In this document: positions 4,157-7,525 of the stretch, piece after piece
How positions within the stretch are numbered: position 1 is the first letter of the stretch
Layout of the letters: the number at the start of each line of letters is the position of its first letter
Source: JARLFX01 sp036404255
Lineage (GTDB): Bacteria; Acidobacteriota; Terriglobia; Terriglobales; Acidobacteriaceae
NCBI GenBank assembly: GCA_036404255.1
Contig: DASWOP010000089.1
Coordinates: 1 to 7,525 of the forward strand
Length of the DNA stretch: 7,525 nt
Direction: 5' to 3'
Made by a program: the position numbers and the translations under genes
Notes under the pieces: model-generated
Told to the model about the DNA's origin: nothing
What the model saw: the letters and a program-made list of their open reading frames with translations, nothing else
Database searches by the model: none

Positions 4157-6667
4157 CTACTGCGGCGGCTTGTCTCCACCGCCGCCGAAGATCTTCTGGA
4201 TAAAGTTCTTCTTCTTTGGCGTTCCGTCTGGATTCGTCTCTGGCGGGGCACTCTTGTTCTCGCCTAAACCAAGAATCTTCTGCACAATGTTGCGATCGTC
4301 ACCCGAACCCATCTGGCTGCAATAGTTGTTCGGCGCAGTGCCGTCCAGGAAGGCGGCGTTGTAGGCTGCGGGGCAGCTATCGTTGGCCAGCAGATTGGTT
4401 ACCTTGTCCAGCCGCACCACGTGGACACCATCGGGTGGTACAAACTCGTGCGTGTCAGAGTATTGCGGCAAGAGAATAGCGCGCTTCATAAACTCTGCCC
4501 AGATGGGGGCGGCGGCCAGGGCTCCGGCCAGCTTCACGTCGGTGTAGTCGTCGTTGCCCACCCACACAATGCAGATCAGGTTGCTGGTGTAGCCGGCGAA
4601 CCACGCATCGTGGCTGGTACCGGTCTTGCCGGCTGCGGGCTCCATGAATCCACGCTTGCGGACCTCGTATCCGTAACCGAAGTTCATCACGCCTTCCATC
4701 AGGCTGGTCGTGAGGAATGCGGCGCGCGGGTCCATCACCTGGCGCGCTTCGGGAGAGAAGTCACTGACCACGTCGCCGTTCATGTTGCGCACAGAGGCCA
4801 GCAGCCATGGGTTCAGGTGGACGCCATTGTTGGCGAAGACGGTGTAAGCACCGGCCATATCCAGTGGCGTTGCATCATACGTGCCGATGGCGACGGACGG
4901 AGTAGCCCGTGCAGACGTGATGCCGGATGCACGGCCAAGCTGCGCCACGGCATCGAAGCCCACCATCTGCCCAAGCGCAATGGTCGCGTTATTCAGTGAG
5001 TGCGCCAGCGCATAGATCGCGGTTACTTCACCGTGATACTCGTCCTTGTAGTTTCCGGGGCTGTAGCTTTGGCGGCCGCTGTCGAAAGTGAAGGTCTGGG
5101 GCACATCGTTCAACTTGGTCACCGCAGTGAACGTGCCTTGCCCGCCGAGCGACATGCCATTCAGGCTGGTGTTATACGCAGCCGCGTACACAAATGGTTT
5201 GAAGATAGAGCCGGTCGGTCGGCGCGCCACGGCGTGGTTCAACTGGCTGGTGCCGTAGTTGCGTCCTCCAACCATGGCCAGCACCTGGCCGGTGTGAGGA
5301 TTGAGCGCGATCAGTGCTACCTGAGGCAGGGTCACGTTCGGGTCTACGGTTACGCCGCCCTTGCCGCGATGGGTATGCATTGCCATGACCTGCGCGTCCA
5401 CGTTCTTCATACCCTCTTCGACGGCCTCACTGGCGGCGCGCTGTAACTGCGGATCGAGCGAGGTGTAGATGCGCAGGCCTTCGCGGTTCAAGTCGCGGTC
5501 GCCCAGCTTCTGCGTCAGGGCATCATGCACCAGATCCACAAAGTAGGGCGCTTCGCTGGCATCCACATTTTGCGAGGCCAGGTGCAGCGGTTCTGCCTTG
5601 GCGCGGTCGGCCTCAAGCTGAGAGATCGCGCCGGTGTCCACCATGGAATCGAGTACCAGGTTGCGGCGCTCCATCACGCGGTCGGGATGGCGGTAGGGAT
5701 TTAGAAAGTTTGGCCGCTGGATGATGCCGGCAAGCGTGGCGCATTCGGCCAGGTCGAGTTGCTTCAGGTCTTTACCGAAGAAGGCCTGCGCCGCTTCGCC
5801 GAAACCGTTGATGGAGAAGCTGCCGCGCTGCCCCAGCGGAATCTGGTTGGCATACATCTCAAAGATCTGCTGTTTATTGAAGCGAGCTTCCAGCTGAAAG
5901 GTAATCAGAATTTCGATCAGCTTGCGTTTATATGCTTTTTCCGGGGAGAGAAAGAGACCGCGTGCCAGCTGCATGGTCAGCGTGGAGCCGCCCTCGGCCT
6001 TCCTGCGCATAACGACGTCCGTAAACACGGACTGAGCTATGCGGTAGTAATTCACGCCACCATGTTCGAAGAAGCGGCGGTCCTCAATGGCGAGTACGGC
6101 CTGCACCATGTGCGTCGGAATCTCGTTGTAGCTGACCAGCCGCCGCTTGGTGCGATTTTTATCCGTCGAAAGGCCTGTGATGAGTTGCGGCTCAAGCTCA
6201 TAGGCGCGCAACGTTGCGCCGCTTTCTGCCGTAATGCTGGTAACCGAACCGCCTGCGGTATTGATGACGGCACCGTCACTCGAGTGATACGACTGGGGGC
6301 CGGGCTTGATTCGGATAGCGTCGCCGCGAAGCTGGAAGTTGCCGAGTTGCGGGTTGCCGCCCTGTCCATTGCTGGAGTAGCCGGCGGACCGCAGATCCAG
6401 GGCAATCACTCCGGCAGTGAGCTTCTGGCCGATACGGACCTCATAGGGAGCAGCGTAGACCTGCGCTGTGCTGGCGAAGACGGGCGAGTTCATCCGCTCG
6501 TCCACGATGCGCTGGTACCTGTAGTAGTAGTAGCCGAAGATGCCGGCAAAGATCAGCAGGCCAAAGAGCGCGATCAGAAGACAGGCACGCATCACCCGCT
6601 TCCAGAAGCTCTCATCCCGTTCGCTGGGCTGATTGTAGCGGTTGCCGAGTTTGACCTTTACTGCCAC
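4157..6667 (-). CDS. Class A penicillin-binding protein (PBP1b-like), bifunctional peptidoglycan synthase
   Basis: This protein polymerises lipid II into glycan strands and cross-links peptides on the periplasmic face of the inner membrane. It has 836 residues. A basic cytoplasmic N-terminus precedes one membrane anchor (about 27-46) ending in a YYYYRY run. Residues about 66-165 resemble the UB2H domain of E. coli PBP1b (AQVYAAPY to YELEPQLITGL). The GT51 domain (about 180-360) has IEDRRFFEHGG with catalytic E196, EGGSTLTMQLAR (225-236), RKLIEIL with E252, and YANQIPLG. The transpeptidase domain (about 395-730) has TGSIFK with nucleophile S487 and K490, S557-L-N559, and K681-T-G. A tail of about 100 residues carries C765, C783 and a duplicated QKI motif. 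All catalytic residues are present. The GTG start at 6667 has AAGGAAAGG upstream (9-nt spacer). It lies 21 nt after proS, so the two are probably co-transcribed. The mrcB label would rest on the UB2H match alone. Confidence 0.96.
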   Translation of the reverse strand: MAVKVKLGNRYNQPSERDESFWKRVMRACLLIALFGLLIFAGIFGYYYYRYQRIVDERMNSPVFASTAQVYAAPYEVRIGQKLTAGVIALDLRSAGYSSNGQGGNPQLGNFQLRGDAIRIKPGPQSYHSSDGAVINTAGGSVTSITAESGATLRAYELEPQLITGLSTDKNRTKRRLVSYNEIPTHMVQAVLAIEDRRFFEHGGVNYYRIAQSVFTDVVMRRKAEGGSTLTMQLARGLFLSPEKAYKRKLIEILITFQLEARFNKQQIFEMYANQIPLGQRGSFSINGFGEAAQAFFGKDLKQLDLAECATLAGIIQRPNFLNPYRHPDRVMERRNLVLDSMVDTGAISQLEADRAKAEPLHLASQNVDASEAPYFVDLVHDALTQKLGDRDLNREGLRIYTSLDPQLQRAASEAVEEGMKNVDAQVMAMHTHRGKGGVTVDPNVTLPQVALIALNPHTGQVLAMVGGRNYGTSQLNHAVARRPTGSIFKPFVYAAAYNTSLNGMSLGGQGTFTAVTKLNDVPQTFTFDSGRQSYSPGNYKDEYHGEVTAIYALAHSLNNATIALGQMVGFDAVAQLGRASGITSARATPSVAIGTYDATPLDMAGAYTVFANNGVHLNPWLLASVRNMNGDVVSDFSPEARQVMDPRAAFLTTSLMEGVMNFGYGYEVRKRGFMEPAAGKTGTSHDAWFAGYTSNLICIVWVGNDDYTDVKLAGALAAAPIWAEFMKRAILLPQYSDTHEFVPPDGVHVVRLDKVTNLLANDSCPAAYNAAFLDGTAPNNYCSQMGSGDDRNIVQKILGLGENKSAPPETNPDGTPKKKNFIQKIFGGGGDKPPQ
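4175..4294 (-). repeat. Duplicated 12-residue motif in the PBP C-terminal tail
   Basis: Residues 792-803 (RNIVQKILGLGE) and 820-831 (KNFIQKIFGGGG) of the PBP share the pattern basic-N-hydrophobic-hydrophobic-Q-K-I-hydrophobic-G-x-G. They are separated by a polar, proline- and lysine-rich linker. The copies differ at the codon level, so this is a protein-level repeat, not a recent DNA duplication. It could be a pair of amphipathic helices that bind membrane or a partner; that is inference. Confidence 0.5.
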
Positions 6668-6676
6668 TGTTTTCGA

Positions 6677-6685
6677 CCTTTCCTT
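6677..6685 (-). promoter_or_regulatory. Ribosome binding site for the GTG start of the PBP gene
   Basis: AAGGAAAGG on the minus strand ends 9 nt before GTG at 6667. It lies in the 21-nt gap just after the proS TAA stop (6691-6689). Its position supports GTG as the start and translation from a proS-PBP joint transcript. Confidence 0.55.
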
Positions 6686-6688
6686 GCG

Positions 6689-7525
6689 TTAGACGCTCGC
6701 CAGCAGCGAGGTGACAGCATGGGACACATCTTCCAGACCCACGTCTTCGCTGGAGCGGGCTATGCGGTTGACGAGTTCTACCTTACCCTCCGCCAGCTTC
6801 TTGCCCACGTTGATTCGATAGGGAATACCGACCAGGTCAGCATCCTTGAACTTCACTCCGGCGCGCTCGTCGCGGTCGTCCAGCAGAACATCCACGCCCA
6901 GCTTGCTGAGTTGTTCCGCGATCTTCTCGCCAGCCTCCAGCAGCGGTGCGTCGGCGGTGTTCGTCACTGTGACTACCACCTGGAACGGTGCAATCGCCGG
7001 CGGCAGTACCATGCTGTTGCCAATGGCGCGGGGATCGGTTTCGGCTGCGGCAGACTGCTCAATCGCTGCGGTGAGGATACGCTCAATACCGATGCCATAG
7101 CTGCCCATGATCGGCGTGACTTCTTTGCCGTCCTTGTCCAGCACGCTCGCGCCCATGCTCTTGGAATACTTGTAGCCGAGCTTGAAGATGTGGCCGATTT
7201 CGACTGCCTTGCCCAGCTTGAGTGCATGGCCGCAGTTAGGGCAGGGTTCGCCTTCGTTGATGTTGCGCACGTCGGCGGTCAGCGTCGGCTTGAAGTCGCG
7301 CGCTGGCGTTACGTTGCGGAGGTGATACTCCTCTTTGTTGCCACCGGCGATCAGGTTGGTGCGGCCACTGAGCGCGCTGTCAAGAATGACCAGCGTACCT
7401 GGCTTCTTCGGATGCGGCGCAGCTTCAATGCCAATCGGACCGAGATAGCCTGCGGGAGTCTTGAAGATAGCCTGAATCTCTTCGGGAGTTGCAGGGCGCA
7501 GCTCGGCTGCAGCGGCGATGCCGTT
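6689..7525 (-). CDS. proS: Prolyl-tRNA synthetase, C-terminal part (5' end outside window)
   Basis: This class II aminoacyl-tRNA synthetase charges tRNA-Pro with proline in the cytoplasm. The frame is open to the window edge, giving 278 visible residues of a protein usually about 570-630 long. Residues 1 to about 70 (from NGIAAAAELRPATPEEI through GYLGPIGIEA and NLIAGGNKEEYHL) match the end of the bacterial INS/YbaK-like editing domain. The catalytic core then resumes with ADVRNINEG, a CPNCG pair (C95, C98), VEIGHIFKLG, and class II motif 3 GSYGIGIER, whose Arg contacts ATP. From about 177 (IAPFQVVV) to the end is the anticodon-binding domain, including VLLDDRDERAGVKFKDADLVGIP. It ends in TAA at 6689. 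It is the first visible gene of a proS-PBP-hydrolase run with gaps of 21 and 18 nt. Confidence 0.97.
   Translation of the reverse strand, partial: NGIAAAAELRPATPEEIQAIFKTPAGYLGPIGIEAAPHPKKPGTLVILDSALSGRTNLIAGGNKEEYHLRNVTPARDFKPTLTADVRNINEGEPCPNCGHALKLGKAVEIGHIFKLGYKYSKSMGASVLDKDGKEVTPIMGSYGIGIERILTAAIEQSAAAETDPRAIGNSMVLPPAIAPFQVVVTVTNTADAPLLEAGEKIAEQLSKLGVDVLLDDRDERAGVKFKDADLVGIPYRINVGKKLAEGKVELVNRIARSSEDVGLEDVSHAVTSLLASV

Noticed and set aside
4421..5446. Plus-strand 192- and 148-codon frames opposite the PBP transpeptidase domain
   Set aside because: They cover the codons of the KTG and SxN motifs in antisense and are shadows.
6521..6533. Four GTA repeats (Tyr run in the PBP membrane anchor) as a phase-variation tract
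   Set aside because: The unit is three bases and short, so slippage would keep the frame; Tyr runs at the end of membrane anchors are unremarkable.

Overview
The window is an ordinary, densely packed chromosomal segment of a free-living bacterium. All six genes lie on the minus strand, with gaps of 18 to 141 nt. I infer Acidobacteriota, probably Terriglobia (Terriglobus/Granulicella-like). The basis is general resemblance: moderately high GC, GTG and TTG starts, and a PBP with a cysteine-bearing C-terminal tail. No marker gene here proves it.

Reading in the direction of transcription (high to low coordinates), the window opens inside proS, of which the C-terminal half of prolyl-tRNA synthetase is visible (7525-6689). 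After 21 nt comes a bifunctional class A penicillin-binding protein with glycosyltransferase and transpeptidase domains (6667-4157). After 18 nt follows a predicted secreted alpha/beta hydrolase (4138-3185), visibly lower in GC than its neighbours.

A 141-nt gap, the largest in the window, separates that block from a pyrimidine nucleoside uptake and salvage cluster. This holds cdd (cytidine deaminase, 3043-2612), deoA (thymidine/pyrimidine phosphorylase, 2545-1169) and a CNT-family nucleoside transporter (1086 to the window edge, truncated). Functionally, the transporter imports nucleosides, Cdd turns (deoxy)cytidine into (deoxy)uridine, and DeoA splits thymidine or deoxyuridine into base and deoxyribose-1-phosphate. 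A perfect 9-bp hairpin sits between cdd and deoA.

I see no tRNA, rRNA, CRISPR array, insertion sequence, phage gene or attachment site, and no gene-free stretch above 300 bases. I do not find a convincing undescribed system. The points most worth a second look are a cytidine deaminase with CAEQ in place of the usual CAER zinc motif, the cdd-deoA hairpin, a UB2H-like domain and a duplicated tail motif in the PBP, and the compositional outlier hydrolase.
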